Assembly: GCA_963575745.1 (NCBI GenBank)
Contig: CAUYUJ010021138.1
Location: 106,687-144,136, forward strand
DNA length: 37,450 bases
DNA from: Prorocentrum cordatum
Lineage: Eukaryota > Sar > Dinophyceae > Prorocentrales > Prorocentraceae
Direction: 5' to 3'
The notes beneath the pieces were generated by a model that was not told the origin of the DNA, did not search any database, and worked only from the letters and a program-made list of their open reading frames with translations. Within the stretch, counting starts at the first letter, position 1, and every line of letters starts with the position of its first letter. Shown in pieces: positions 1 through 8,639 of the stretch. The position numbers were made by a program, and so were the translations under genes.

Positions 1-390
1 GCGACACGCCCCACTGCTCGAACAGGCATCCATGGCGAGCAACCCAAGTAGCAATCCACTGGGCCTGATGATCGCTGAGACCAAGGTCTCGTAGATATTG
101 TTCTGGGTCTGTGGCGGCATGGGGCCAGCCCAGAACGATCTCGCGCACGACCCGGTCAAACGCCTTGACAAGGTCCACGAACCAGACGAAGCATGAGAGC
201 CCCTTGGTGGTGCAGTAGTCGCAGAAAGACCGGACGAGGTGTGCAGCGAGGTCGGTACCGCGGCCAGCAACAGCCCCATGCTGGGACTCAGGCATGTGGG
301 CGTTGTACATGGGGGTCACGAGGCCACTGAGGAGCTGCTTGAAGCCTTTGGCCGCGTGGTCCTCGAGGACAATCCCGCGACCCCCGCTTG
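1..390 (-). pseudogene. Reverse transcriptase fragment of a dinoflagellate-type LINE, cut by the window edge
   Basis: Reading the minus strand from about 390 to 1 gives one open frame with reverse-transcriptase motifs in order: RGIVLEDHAAKGF, then PESQHGAVAGRGTDLAAHLV, then FVWFVDLVKAFDRVVRE and LGWPHAATDPEQYLRDLGL. The F-x-D-L-x-K-A-F-D block is RT motif A with its catalytic Asp. RGI near the start and the P(E/D)SQ-GAV-RGTD block are typical of the RT family common in dinoflagellate genomes (from memory of the family). The more upstream RT sequence (LFTPGKRGSRDPRQAG) lies in another frame, so there is a frameshift near the hairpins at 374-423. Motif C (YxDD) would lie beyond position 1. No start codon can be assigned. 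It is called a remnant because of the frameshift, but it could be live if the hairpin region is a sequence error. Confidence 0.8.
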
Positions 391-423
391 CCGGGGGTCG
401 CGGGACCCCCGTTTGCCGGGGGT
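374..423. repeat. Two adjacent G/C hairpins inside the RT remnant
   Basis: Bases 374-404 form a perfect 13-bp stem with a 5-nt loop (CTTGC). Bases 405-423 form a 7-bp stem with a similar loop (TTTGC). The two share the unit GACCCCCG-YTTGC-CGGGGGT, so this is a short tandem duplication of a palindrome. It lies exactly where the RT reading frame changes. Confidence 0.75.
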
Positions 424-479
424 GAATAGGCGTATCACGGTTCCGTCTGAGGGGTGGGGGCGGGGTGCGAGCTCGTCAA

Positions 480-1065
480 CGCGCCCTCGGGGCCTCCGGA
501 GCCTCCGGAAAGCCCCAAGAGGGCCCAGGCAGAGCGACAAGACAGTCGAAGAGAGCGCCGAAACGGCCCAGAGTATGGACCCCAAATTACTTCAAGACGG
601 CTCACAAGGCCTTGAACACGGTCCAAAAAGATTCCCAGAAGACAGCCGATAATGTCCCGAGAGGCAGCGAACGTCCCGTTCTCTTCGGGAAACGTGCATT
701 TTCAGCACGCTCGCCATTTTCGTCTCGACAGCTTCTAATACTGCCCAAGGGACCCCCAAGATCGTCTCAAGACGGCCGATGAGGGCCCTGAGACGGCCCC
801 AGAGGGCCTCCAAGACGGCCCAAGACAGACCCTAGGAGGCCCAAAGAGAGCCCAAAAGGGGGAATACGAGCCTTTTCCCCCAAGATGGCTCCAAGGGCCT
901 CCCAGAGGCCCCCGAGGCACCCCTCTGAGGCCCCAAGGGGCCTCCAAGATGCCCCCAAGAAGCCCCCAAGAGGCCCCCACGAGGTCCCCCCAGACCCATC
1001 CCAGATGCACCCAAGAGCCCTCCAAGAGCCCCCGAGAGGCATCTCAAGAGACCCTCATACTCATC
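480..1065. repeat. Degenerate CCAAGACGGCCC / CCAAGAGGCCCC repeats (orientation 1)
   Basis: The region is a loose succession of roughly 10-12-base words of the type CCCAAGAGGCCTCC, AAGACGGCCC and GAGGCCCCCA, without strict periodicity. It contains a more specific anchor at 687-710 (GGGAAACGTGCATTTTCAGC). The same anchor and word style appear in inverted orientation at 6640-7190. The several open frames here are low-complexity shadows with no recognisable protein. Confidence 0.7.
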
Positions 1066-1200
1066 CAAGAGGCTACTGGTCCGCAGCCCAGGCACGGTGG
1101 CGGGTTGGGCCGAATGCCACTACAGAACTGCCACGGTCGTCTCTGACTCCTTCTGTGGGTCGGCGGACTGGCGTAAGCCACTTGATCTGAGAGGGTGATA
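1066..1200. other. Unassigned single-copy-looking DNA
   Basis: A short stretch of ordinary composition between the C-rich repeats and the TA microsatellite. I see no coding signal or repeat in it. Confidence 0.4.
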
Positions 1201-1201
1201 T

Positions 1202-1217
1202 CTATATAATACATGGA

Positions 1218-1279
<62 letters not shown>

Positions 1280-1280
1280 G

Positions 1281-1327
<47 letters not shown>

Positions 1328-1439
1328 GGAGGGAGGGAGAGAGAGAGAGAGAGAGAAAAACAAAAAGGGAGAGAAAGGGATAGGGAGGGAGAGAGACAGA
1401 GAGAGAGAGAGAGAGACGGAGAGAGAGAGAGAGAGAGAG
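1202..1439. repeat. Microsatellites: (TA)n followed by (GA)n
   Basis: Bases 1202-1279 are almost pure TA with occasional TAC. Bases 1280-1439 are GA/GGGA with few interruptions. The Leu/Ser- and Ile/Tyr-rich translations across here are microsatellite artefacts. Confidence 0.95.
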
Positions 1440-1631
1440 CTACTCATATATGTATATCATAAAGCGCGTTTCTTTATGTTCGGCGATGACGGGCGTCATG
1501 GGGGGGGCAAAGGGGGGGTATGACGTAACGCGCAACCGCGCCCGCGCGCGCGACGCGACGAGCGGCGAGCGACGAACGACGAGCGATGACGACGACGCGA
1601 GCAGCATGCAGGTGGCGATCTGCCCAACTGC

Positions 1632-1925
1632 GCCTGTGTATACCACAGCGCTCGCGTGCACCACAGCGCGCGTGTATACCACAGCGACTGCGCACACCGC
1701 AACAGCCGCGTGCAACGCGGCGCCTGTGTACACCACTGTGCTCGCGTACGCTGCAATGCTGGTGTACATGTGTACACCGCAGCTACCATGTGCAACGCAG
1801 CGCCTGTGTACACCACAGTGTTTGCGTGCACCGCAGCGCCTGTGCAAGCCACAGCGCGCGTCTACACCACAGCACCCGCGTGCAACGCAGCGCTGGTGTA
1901 CACCAGAAGGCCTGCGTGCAGAGGA
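1632..1925. repeat. Minisatellite with a ~15/30-bp unit (GTGTACACCACAGCGC-like)
   Basis: Variants of CCTGTGTACACCACAGCGC-YCGCGTGCA repeat about ten times with substitutions and little length change. All frames translate to Thr/Ala/Cys/His-rich repeats. The inverted counterpart is at 2363-2665. Confidence 0.85.
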
Positions 1926-1929
1926 CAGG

Positions 1930-2362
1930 TAAAAGGACCATGTACGTGAGGATCTGCTGCGGACAACTAGACGCCACGCCAGGAAGGTGCTGATAATTGA
2001 ATGCGACGTTTGTCCCTCTTCCCTCCTCTTCCACCTCCACCACCTCGTCCTCCTCCTCTTTCTCCTCCTCCTCCCCCCTCTTCCTTGCCCCCTGTTATGC
2101 GGGTTGGCACTACAGCGCACGTGCGCATCTCAGCGCGCACCTTATAATGGTCCGTTGAGTCGGTCCATTTGGTTCTCGGACGGCCAATTTACCTGGAGCC
2201 TCCTGGACGCAGATGGGAGGAGTTAGAATGATGCGGGCGGGCTCGGGGGGACTCGTAGATACCAGCGGCGCTCCGCTGTCCATAATGATTAGTTTATATT
2301 GTTTTCTGTGCAATCCACAAGCGCTCCGTTTTGTCATACGGATTCGGTCTAACATTCTATAT
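1930..2362. other. Spacer between the opposed minisatellites
   Basis: This holds a CT-rich TCC/TCT patch (2016-2095) and about 250 bases of ordinary sequence (2110-2350). A minus-strand open frame of about 80 residues covers the latter part; I do not recognise it, and it has no flanking evidence of being a gene. Confidence 0.4.
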
Positions 2363-2665
2363 ATACAACAGTGGTGCTGATGTGCACACGGTTACCGTGG
2401 TGCACACATGCGCCGTGGTGCACACAGGCACTGCAATGCACGCAGGCATTGTGGTGTACACTGGTGTTGTGTGTTCCACACGGCTGATGTGATGTACGCA
2501 AGCGCTGTGGTGTGCACAAGAGCTGTTGTGCCCGCAGGCACGGTGGCACAAACTGACGCTGTGTTGCCCGCGGCTGCTGTGGTGTACATAGGCGGTGTGG
2601 TGTACACAGACGCTGTGGTGCACGCAGGCACTGTGGTGTACACAGGCGTTGAGGTGCAAATCGCC
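2363..2665. repeat. Minisatellite, inverted copy (GTGGTGTACACAGGCGCTGTG-like)
   Basis: Units of the type GTGGTGTACACAGGCRCTGT are the reverse complement of the unit at 1632-1925. The array is of similar length (about 300 bp). Confidence 0.85.
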
Positions 2666-2699
2666 ACCCAAATGCTGGCGCTACCCGTCCTCAGTCATT

Positions 2700-3100
2700 C
2701 CTAGGAATTCCCAAACGCCGCCGGCGCGAAACGTGACGTCATCGACCCCCTCCACCCCCCCAAGATGATTGCCGTCATCGGCCCGGAATAGAAAACAGGC
2801 TTCCGCCGCGTCCGCGCGCACGATGACTATGAGCGACGAGGGACAAGCCACGAGCGACGACGACGACGACGACGACGACGACTGCGGACCAGACTCTTGT
2901 GCGGATTCCTACGCGGACACCTACGCGGATCCCAATGCGCACGGCGGCAGTGCCCAGAGCGTACTGGGGGGGTGGGAGCGTTACGTCATAGGGGGGTGGG
3001 GGGTGGGCGGGGGCCATGACGCCCTTCATGCCCCAAGCAATAAAGAAACGGGCTCTTATATCTGTAGGTATGTGTGTTTGCGTATACATACACAAAAATA
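2700..3100. other. Right arm of the inverted structure with a (GAC)9 run
   Basis: Holds a (GAC)n run at about 2853-2881, GCGGA-type short repeats at 2900-2935, and the inverted outer arm at 2978-3064. No gene is seen. Confidence 0.5.
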
Positions 3101-3106
3101 AAGAAA

Positions 3107-3296
3107 GAGGGTGAGAGCGATGGAAAGAGACAGAAACAAGAGAGAGAGAGAGAGGCAACTACAGAGAGACAGAGAGAAAGGGAAAGAGAGAGGGAGAGAG
3201 ATGGCGAGAACGAGGGAGAGGGACAGAGAGAGAGAGAGATAGAAGAGAAAGGGAGAGAGGGAGAGAAAGAGAGAGAGAGAGAGAGAGCCAGAGATG
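3107..3296. repeat. (GA)n microsatellite
   Basis: GA/GGGA-type purine microsatellite, similar in make-up to 1280-1439. Confidence 0.9.
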
Positions 3297-3557
3297 ACGA
3301 ACGCGAGGCACCGGCTCGGACAGAGGCCTGCCCATCCGCCGCAACTGCAGCCTCCGCGCGCGCGCGCCACTCCGCTCCGCATCGGGAAAGGGGGCCCGGG
3401 CGCTCAACGAAAAGCGGGAGCCCGCGGCGCCCCCTGCCGCGCGCGACCGGCGCCGGACTTTCACGGCCGGGGCGGCGCGGTCTGGGCGCGGCAGGCCGCC
3501 ACGGCGCCGCGCGCAGTGCCGCGAGCGCTCGCGTGGGGCGTGTGGACCGCGCTCGCT
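3297..3557. other. GC-rich island, no gene recognised
   Basis: Very GC-rich sequence with many GCGC words between two purine tracts. Both strands are open because stop codons are AT-rich, not because of coding constraint. I do not recognise any translated segment. Confidence 0.4.
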
Positions 3558-3836
3558 GAGGAGGAGGAGGAGGAGGAGGGGGAGGAGGAGAAGGAGGAGA
3601 AGGAGGAGGAGGAGGAGGAGGAGGAGGGAGCGAGGGGAGGAGGGGGAGGAGGAGGCGGAGGAGGGGGAGGAGGAGGAGCAGGAGGCCCAGGAGGATGATG
3701 AGGATTAGTTCGGAGGGGGGAGGAGGAGGAGGAGGAGGAGGAGAAGGAGGAGGAGGAGGAGGAAGATGGGGAGGAATATGGGGAGGAGGAGGAGGAGGAG
3801 GAGGAGGAGGAGGAGGAGGAGGAGGAGGAGGAGGAA
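3558..3836. repeat. (GGA)n purine tract
   Basis: About 280 bp of GGA/GAG triplets on the plus strand (TCC on the minus strand), with GAA and GCA variants. The predicted poly-Glu, poly-Gly, poly-Ser, poly-Pro and poly-Leu proteins here are all readings of this tract. Confidence 0.95.
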
Positions 3837-3924
3837 CCGCGGTGCGGGACACGTCCCAGGGCAGGTTGGTCCCACCAGAGGAAGAAGCTGAACGGTGATA
3901 TCGGGATGGAAGCGGGCGGCCTTA

Positions 3925-4109
3925 CAGTGGAGGTCAGTCCACAAGAAACCTTCCACAAGAACGCAAGAAACCCAACCCTGAGACCCCAGGACGTTCATTG
4001 ATTTTTGGTGTGGGGGCGTCACGCCTTCCACAGCAAAAACCATCGAAACCCAAGAAACCCAGGCCACCCTGGAGGCAAGCAGGGTGTTTCTTGGCAGGGG
4101 GCCCCACTG
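3925..4109. mobile_element. Tc1/mariner-like MITE, copy 1
   Basis: A 185-bp element flanked by TA on both sides. Its ends are inverted: CAGTGGAGGTCAG at the left and the complement of CAGTGGGGCC at the right. Inside are CCACAAGAAACC near the left and GGTGTTTCTTGGC near the right, a second inverted pair. The core reads TGAGACCCCAGGACGT, CATTGATTTTTGGTG and CATCGAAACCCAAG. A second copy is at 7270-7451. A TA target duplication with ends beginning CAGT is the usual signature of Tc1/mariner-type elements. It is non-coding and thus non-autonomous. Confidence 0.85.
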
Positions 4110-4700
4110 TACCAGACTGTACAGCCGCGCCTGGTGTGAGGTCTTGGCGGCGGCCGAGACGGAGGCCATCAGCATGGTGGTGGAGGCAGCCGCGGTGCGC
4201 TGGCACCTGCGGACGGCATCCCAGGCGGCCTCTGGAGAGACACGGCGACGCTGGGCGGCGGCTGGGCGGTGAAGCCCCGCCTGGTCTTGGTGGTCCAGGG
4301 CAGCCGAACGCGTATGCTGGGGCGGCGCACGGCTCTGGGCAGGTGCGGCGGCAGCGCCGAGCTGCCTGGCAAGGGCACTCCGCCAGCCTCCTGGGGCCGC
4401 GGGGGTCCCCGGGGTGGTCCGCAGGGGGACGTAGGCCTCGCCGCCGCAGCGGGGCCAGCCTCGCGGGTAGGTCGGCCAGGCGCAGTGCTGACGCCGTGGG
4501 TGGCAGCTGCTCCGCGGTTGGGGTGGCGAGGGGAGGCGGGTCAGTGGTACTGGGCGCTGACGCTGCATTGGCGCGGCAGCGCCGACCCCGTCGGGGGGTC
4601 GGCATCGCTGTCCATGTTTCCGCCCAGCTCGGGGGCAGTCGTCCTCAGTGTCGTAAACCGAGAAGTCGCCGCCCCAGGCGGCGACGAGGGCGCCGGCGGG
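4110..4700 (-). other. GC-rich tail next to the retroelement remnant
   Basis: Minus-strand frames are open through this stretch and may hold the decayed 3' end of the RNase H-containing element upstream. No conserved motif such as a Cys/His cluster can be read in one continuous frame, so no product is claimed. Confidence 0.3.
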
Positions 4701-4777
4701 GCTGTCCAGGGCTAACGCGGGAATAGGTTCCCGAGCGGCAGGCCTGTGCGCGGGGGGTCGCGGCACCAGTGTCGGCG

Positions 4778-4859
<82 letters not shown>

Positions 4860-5560
4860 GGTCGTCGTCGTCGTCGTCGTCGTTGTCGTTTTGGTCAAGG
4901 TGGCCTCCGAGATTGAATAGATCTTCTTCGTCCATGTCCGGCCACTGGTCAACCAAGTGGTCGTCGGGGTCGTCGGGTGGCTGTGGTGGTGGCGCACCAG
5001 CCGTGGGCGGGGCACCTCTGGGGTCGTGGTGCGGGCCTTTGCATTTGAGCTCGTGTTCGGTGAAGCTCGCCCTTCGGTGGTGGAAGGGTAAGGCGTTGTG
5101 CCGCTGGTCGCAGATGGCCGCAATACCGCTGTGCAGGGTGACGGCAAATTTGTGCCGAGCGTTTGCCGCGTTCACGACTTCGAGGAGCATGTCATGGGGA
5201 TCAACCGCGAACGCGGCGAGTGCGTCAGCGTGCTGGTTGGAGTACTCTGCGGCGGCAGTCATGTGGTCAGCAGCTAGTCCTCCTCCCCGAAGTGGCTGGT
5301 AACCTTTTCCACGCGGAACATGTCAAATCTGGCTTGGAGGACCTGGTGGACACGAGCCTCCCAGGTCGGCATGGTTCCCCTGGCACGGCGGTGTTGTTCC
5401 TGCGAGAAGGACTCAAATCCGTCCACGCCGGCCTGGTTGTCGACGAAGACGTGCCTGGGTCTTTGGGAAGTGGCCACTGAGTGGAATAGCGCCAGCGTTT
5501 CAGCCCGCTGAGCCGCCTGGGAAAGGCTGTGGGCACGGGCGCAACAGTTGGGCCTACGCG
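4700..5560 (-). pseudogene. RNase H domain remnant of a retroelement, with an acidic repeat tract
   Basis: On the minus strand, 5560 to 5280 reads RAHSLSQAAQRAETLALFHS, then VATSQRPRHVFVDNQAGVDG, then FRVEKVTSHFGEED. After a frame change at about 5275 it continues LAADHMTAAAEYSNQHADAL and AFAVDPHDMLLEVVNAANAR. The pattern AET (Glu), VFVDNQAG (Asp), VTSHFG (His) and NQHADALA (Asp) matches the order of RNase H active-site blocks seen in LINE and similar elements. The domain's first DG(S/A) block is not found upstream. A GAC triplet run (4779-4890) follows in frame and encodes poly-Asp. The frameshift and missing first block make it a remnant. It could derive from the same family as the RT fragment at 1-390, but that is inference. 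Confidence 0.65.
4779..4890. repeat. (GTC)n / (GAC)n trinucleotide tract
   Basis: About 110 bp of nearly pure GTC on the plus strand. On the minus strand it sits in frame with the RNase H remnant as poly-Asp, so it probably expanded inside once-coding sequence. Confidence 0.95.
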
Positions 5561-5752
5561 TGGGGCCCTAGAAGGTCCCGCAAGCTGCTCGGGCTAGGAG
5601 GTGGTGAGCCTAGTGGGAACACGCGTTGCCCCATCGATGGCAGCGTAGAACCACCTCGCGCTGCTGACCCGGTCGCTGTACTCGTGGTGCGCGCGACGAG
5701 AGGTCTTCTTCTGTTTTCGACGCCTATGGGGCCCGCCCTCCACCGGGCTCGG

Positions 5753-5936
5753 CCATATGCAAGAGGGACCCTAGGCAGGAGTGCCCTTTGGTGCGCGGCT
5801 TTACGGGGGCGCGAAGGTGCCAAACCAGAACGCGCACGCCACTGCTATCGCATCGCTTTCAGCGATCCAGGGGGCCCCGGTTGGGCCCGCGCAAGCGATC
5901 ACTCCGCCGACGGGGGTCACCCGTACGCGCCGTCGA
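5753..5936. mobile_element. Foldback MITE family 2, divergent copy
   Basis: Shares the arrangement GCAAGAG-GACCCT..G, then TTTGGTGCGCGGC, then CGCATCGC-TTC-GCGATC, GGGGGCCCC, GGGCCCGC and a closing block related to CACTC-GGCGA-GGG, with the copies at 13695-13871 and 14313-14450. Its ends are more diverged than in the 13.7-kb copy. Translations in this stretch are artefacts of the repeat. Confidence 0.7.
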
Positions 5937-5959
5937 CAAGCCCCAGGTCCTCTTCCCCG

Positions 5960-6006
5960 GAACTGGTTTTCCAGACCGGGTTTAACTCGGGATGGAAAAC
6001 CAGTTC
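5960..6006. repeat. Perfect 14-bp hairpin
   Basis: GAACTGGTTTTCCA at 5960-5973 is followed after 19 nt by its exact complement at 5993-6006. Function unknown; it may be the terminal repeat of a very short element. Confidence 0.8.
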
Positions 6007-6221
6007 AGGGGAGAAGGTCAAGACCTCTGGGGGTCATGCTTTCCCAGATCTCCACCGCGCTCCACAGGGAGTGCGGCGCGCCTCTGCGCGCTAGCTCCGC
6101 AGCAGTCTCCCATCCGCACTGCCCCGCGGCGCGCCATATATAGTCAGGTCGGGTCGCGCCGTTAACTACACGCAGCTGCATAGCATTGGGACTTTCGCTA
6201 GGCTACTTGTTTCCACTCATT

Positions 6222-6590
6222 TTACATACATACATACATTACATTACAACACATTACATTCCATTCCATTCCATTCCATTACATTACGTCACAGTACAGT
6301 ACAGTACAGTACATTACTTTACATTACATTACATTCCATTCCATTGCAATACATTACATTACATTACATTACATTACATTACATTACATACATACACAAA
6401 TCCATGCATACAACTAGACACATCCACAACAACCATTCGTGCATGCACACATCCACACTTATGTACAAGCATGCGCACACGCGTCGATCGGTACATACAC
6501 ACGACATGCAGGGAACACGTTCAAACCATGCGTACGCATGCGTACACACATGCACACATCTACGCACACACACATATAATCATATACAAG
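6222..6590. repeat. Composite microsatellite: (CATTC)n, (ACATT)n, (ACAGT)n, then CATACA-rich
   Basis: Pentanucleotide runs of CATTC, TACAG and ATTAC pass into a looser CATACACA-type region. The same order of units recurs at 34505-35020. The Thr/His/Tyr-rich translations are artefacts. Confidence 0.9.
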
Positions 6591-6639
6591 CACGGCCTCT
6601 GCCTGGGTCGTGAGTCGGGTGCGTCTTGCATGCTTGCGG

Positions 6640-7190
6640 AGTGAGTCTCAGGGGCCTCTTGAAGCCTCTGCAGGGCCTCTGGGGGCCCCTCGGCGCCTCT
6701 TGGGGGCCTATGGGGAGCTGCTGGGGGCCTCTGGGAAGCGTCCTTAGGGGGCCTCCTGGGGGGTCTCAGGGGCACGTTGGGAGCCCCCTCCCCGCAAGAT
6801 GGTGCCCCACAACTCCTCGTGGCACCCTCTTGGGGTCAATCTGGCAGCTCCCGTGGGGCCCTGTTTGGGCTCTCTTGGGCCGTCTTGGGCGCTCCTTGGA
6901 CCGTCTAGGGGCCCTCTTGGCCCGTCTTGGGGCCTGGCTGAGCCGTCTTGAAGCCTCCTTGGGCCTTGCTAAACATGCACATTTCCCCCTTAGGTATCGG
7001 ACGGTTGTGGCCTCCTGGGGTCCTCTTGGGGAGTCTCTCGGCGCGCTCTTGGGGCGTCTACGGGGCCTCTCGGCCCCTGCTGAGGGGCGTCTCGCGACGC
7101 TCTCGGGGCGTCCTGGGAACCACCTTTGGGCCGCCAGGCGGCCCTCCTGGGCGCTCCTGGAGCGTTCTCGGGCGGTCTCGTACCCCGGAC
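6640..7190. repeat. Degenerate GGGGCCTCTTGG / GGGCCGTCTTGG repeats (orientation 2)
   Basis: Reverse-complement counterpart of 480-1065: G-rich words such as GGGCCGTCTTGG and GGGGCCTCTTGG, with the anchor TTGCTAAACATGCACATTTC at 6965-6984 matching (inverted) the anchor at 687-710. No recognisable gene. Confidence 0.7.
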
Positions 7191-7269
7191 GGCCTCGGGG
7201 GAAGCCGCCCGGGAGAGGCGGGCCCCCTGCGTACAAGGGAGGCCCCCGCCCAGGGCCCAAAGCCCGATA

Positions 7270-7451
7270 CAGTAGGGACTCGGCCACAAGAAACCTTTAA
7301 CAATAAACCCAACCTTGAGACCCCAGGACGTCCATTGATTTTTGGTGGGAACGTCACGCGTCCCATAGGAAGCCATCGAAACCCAAGGCACCCTGGGCAC
7401 CCTGGAGGCACGCAGGGTGTTTCTTGGCATGGGTCTCCACTGACTCCACTG
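7270..7451. mobile_element. Tc1/mariner-like MITE, copy 2
   Basis: A 182-bp element flanked by TA. The left end is CAGTAGGGACTCG; the right end is the complement of CAGTGGAGTCAGTGGAG. The interior matches copy 1 (3925-4109) through CCACAAGAAACC, TGAGACCCCAGGACGT, CATTGATTTTTGGTG, CATCGAAACCCAAG, CACCCTGGAGGCA and GGTGTTTCTTGGCA, with small indels. Same orientation as copy 1. Confidence 0.85.
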
Positions 7452-7458
7452 TAACGGT

Positions 7459-7588
7459 TGTTAATGAAAAAGCTGTGGCGAACTCGGCGGGGACCCTGGT
7501 CGTAAGCTCCTCATGTGCACGCGCGGCGTTGTCAGCGCCACCTGCGCGGAGGGCAGCAATGCACGCGTCTTTGCGCATCAACGCGAGT
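7459..7588 (-). other. Short coding-like segment, product unknown
   Basis: The minus strand reads MRKDACIAALRAGGADNAAR and then AHEELTTRVPAEFATAFS without low-complexity character, between a GT microsatellite and the MITE. An AG precedes it (GCGCAAAG) and AGG-GTC lies within it, so it could be part of an exon. There is no family match I recognise and it may be chance. Confidence 0.2.
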
Positions 7589-7905
7589 GTGTGTGTGTGT
7601 GTGTATGTGTGTGTGTGTTCAGCGACGCGTGCGCCTGTGGTCGGAGAAGCCGTAGTCACCGCGCGGCGGCCCTTGCCATGACTGCCGCAGCGAGTGAGAG
7701 GATGGGGAAAAATGTATCGCTCAATTCCTCTCCTGGGGACTTTGAGAGGGCCCAGAAGGGATACCTTCGCGGCTGCTCGCGCACCACGGGTTGGGGGGGA
7801 AGGGGGTGCTCGAGCCAAGGCTCTATATATAATAGAAGGGAGAAGAGGGAGAGAGAGAGAGAGAGATGGGAATAGAAAGAGAAACAGAGAGAGAGAGAGA
7901 AAGAA
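7589..7905. repeat. (GT)n and (GA)n microsatellites with a short unassigned spacer
   Basis: GT repeats at 7589-7619 and GA repeats at about 7847-7905. Between them is about 220 bp of unassigned sequence with a CTCTATATATAATAG stretch near 7821. No gene seen. Confidence 0.8.
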
Positions 7906-8040
7906 CAACGGGGCGTGGGGTGGAAGAAGAGGAGCAGGTGCATCATACGGAAAAGTGGAGGGGAAGCTTGAGCAGCACGAGGAGCTGTGCGGAAGAAGTG
8001 GGCGAGGACGATGCTGTAGGGCAGAAGAGGGGGGTGGGGA

Positions 8041-8322
8041 GGGGGGAGAAGGAAGATGAGGAGGAGGGAGGAGGAGAAGGAGGAGGACAAGGAGGAGGAG
8101 GAGGAGGACGAGGAGGTAGAAGAGGAGGAGGAAGAGGAGGAGGAGGAGGAGGAGGAGGAGGAGGAGGAGGAGGGAGGAGCAGGAGGAGCAGGAGGAGGAA
8201 GAGGAAGAGGAGGAGCAGGAGCAGGAGCAGGAGGAGGAGGAGGGAGGAGCAGGAGGAGCAGGATGAGCAGGAGGAGGAGGAAGAAGAGGAGGAGGAGGAG
8301 GAGGAGCAGGAGGCGGGAGGGC
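8041..8322. repeat. (GGA)n purine tract
   Basis: About 280 bp of GGA/GAA/GCA triplets on plus (TCC on minus). It lies 40 nt downstream, in minus-strand sense, of the candidate coiled-coil micro-exon at 8363-8422. Confidence 0.95.
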
Positions 8323-8362
8323 TCGCGACTCTGCTGGGGCGCTCCTGCTGCTCCAGCTTTAC

Positions 8363-8422
8363 CTGCAGCTCGTGCGCCCGCCCGCGCACCAGGCTGGCCT
8401 CCTCCAGCATGGCCTTGGCCTC
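8363..8422 (-). other. Candidate 60-nt coiled-coil micro-exon
   Basis: The minus strand shows a pyrimidine-rich stretch ending CCCGGCAG, then an open 60-nt segment encoding EAKAMLEEASLVRGRAHELQ, then GTAAAG. Both borders fit splice-site consensus (CAG at the acceptor, CAG/GTAAAG at the donor), and the length is a multiple of three, so phase is kept. The peptide has the Glu/Leu/Ala heptad look of a coiled coil, as do candidates at 33472-33546 and 36878-36958. No family can be named. It could also be chance in GC-rich DNA. Confidence 0.4.
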
Positions 8423-8639
8423 CTGCCGGGCGGAGGGGCGGGTGGGCGGAGGGGGGGAGAAGGACAAGCTAGGTGCGCTCGCGCCGCACCTGACGTCACA
8501 TCCCTCCCTCCCATCCCTTCCCGTGGCGCTGATATCTCTGTATCTGCGGACGCGCGCAATCACCGACCTGCGACTCGCACAGAAGGACCACTTCGTGTCA
8601 TGCGCAATCGTAGAAAAAAAGCTGTGTGTGCACAGGAGG

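Larger units (their letters stand above)
1452..3064. repeat. 1.6-kb inverted-repeat structure enclosing two opposed minisatellites
   Basis: The outer left arm (about 1457-1531) contains ATAAAG..CG.TTTCTTTAT, then GATGACGGGCGTCATG, a poly-G stretch and TATGACGTAACGCG. The reverse complement of this series reappears at 2978-3064: GCGTTACGTCATA, a G-rich stretch, CATGACGCCCTTCATG, then CAATAAAGAAACG. Next to the minisatellites, GGTGGCGATCTGC (1612-1624) is mirrored by GCAAATCGCCACC (2656-2668). Middle sequence 1930-2360 is mostly not palindromic. This is a degenerate foldback; whether it is a mobile element or a local inversion of a satellite is not decidable here. Confidence 0.65.

Noticed and set aside
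1632-2665. Cys/His/Thr-rich secreted repeat proteins
   Set aside because: Minisatellite translations on both strands and several frames; no signal peptide or stable frame.
3558-3836. Large Gly/Glu/Ser/Pro proteins over GGA tracts (also at 8.1, 9.2-9.6, 10.5, 26.7, 32.6 and 36.5 kb)
   Set aside because: They are translations of triplet microsatellites, open in all frames on both strands.
6222-6400. Pentanucleotide repeats as telomere or centromere sequence
   Set aside because: The units (CATTC, ACATT) change within the array and recur at 34.7 kb inside the window; they look like ordinary microsatellites.
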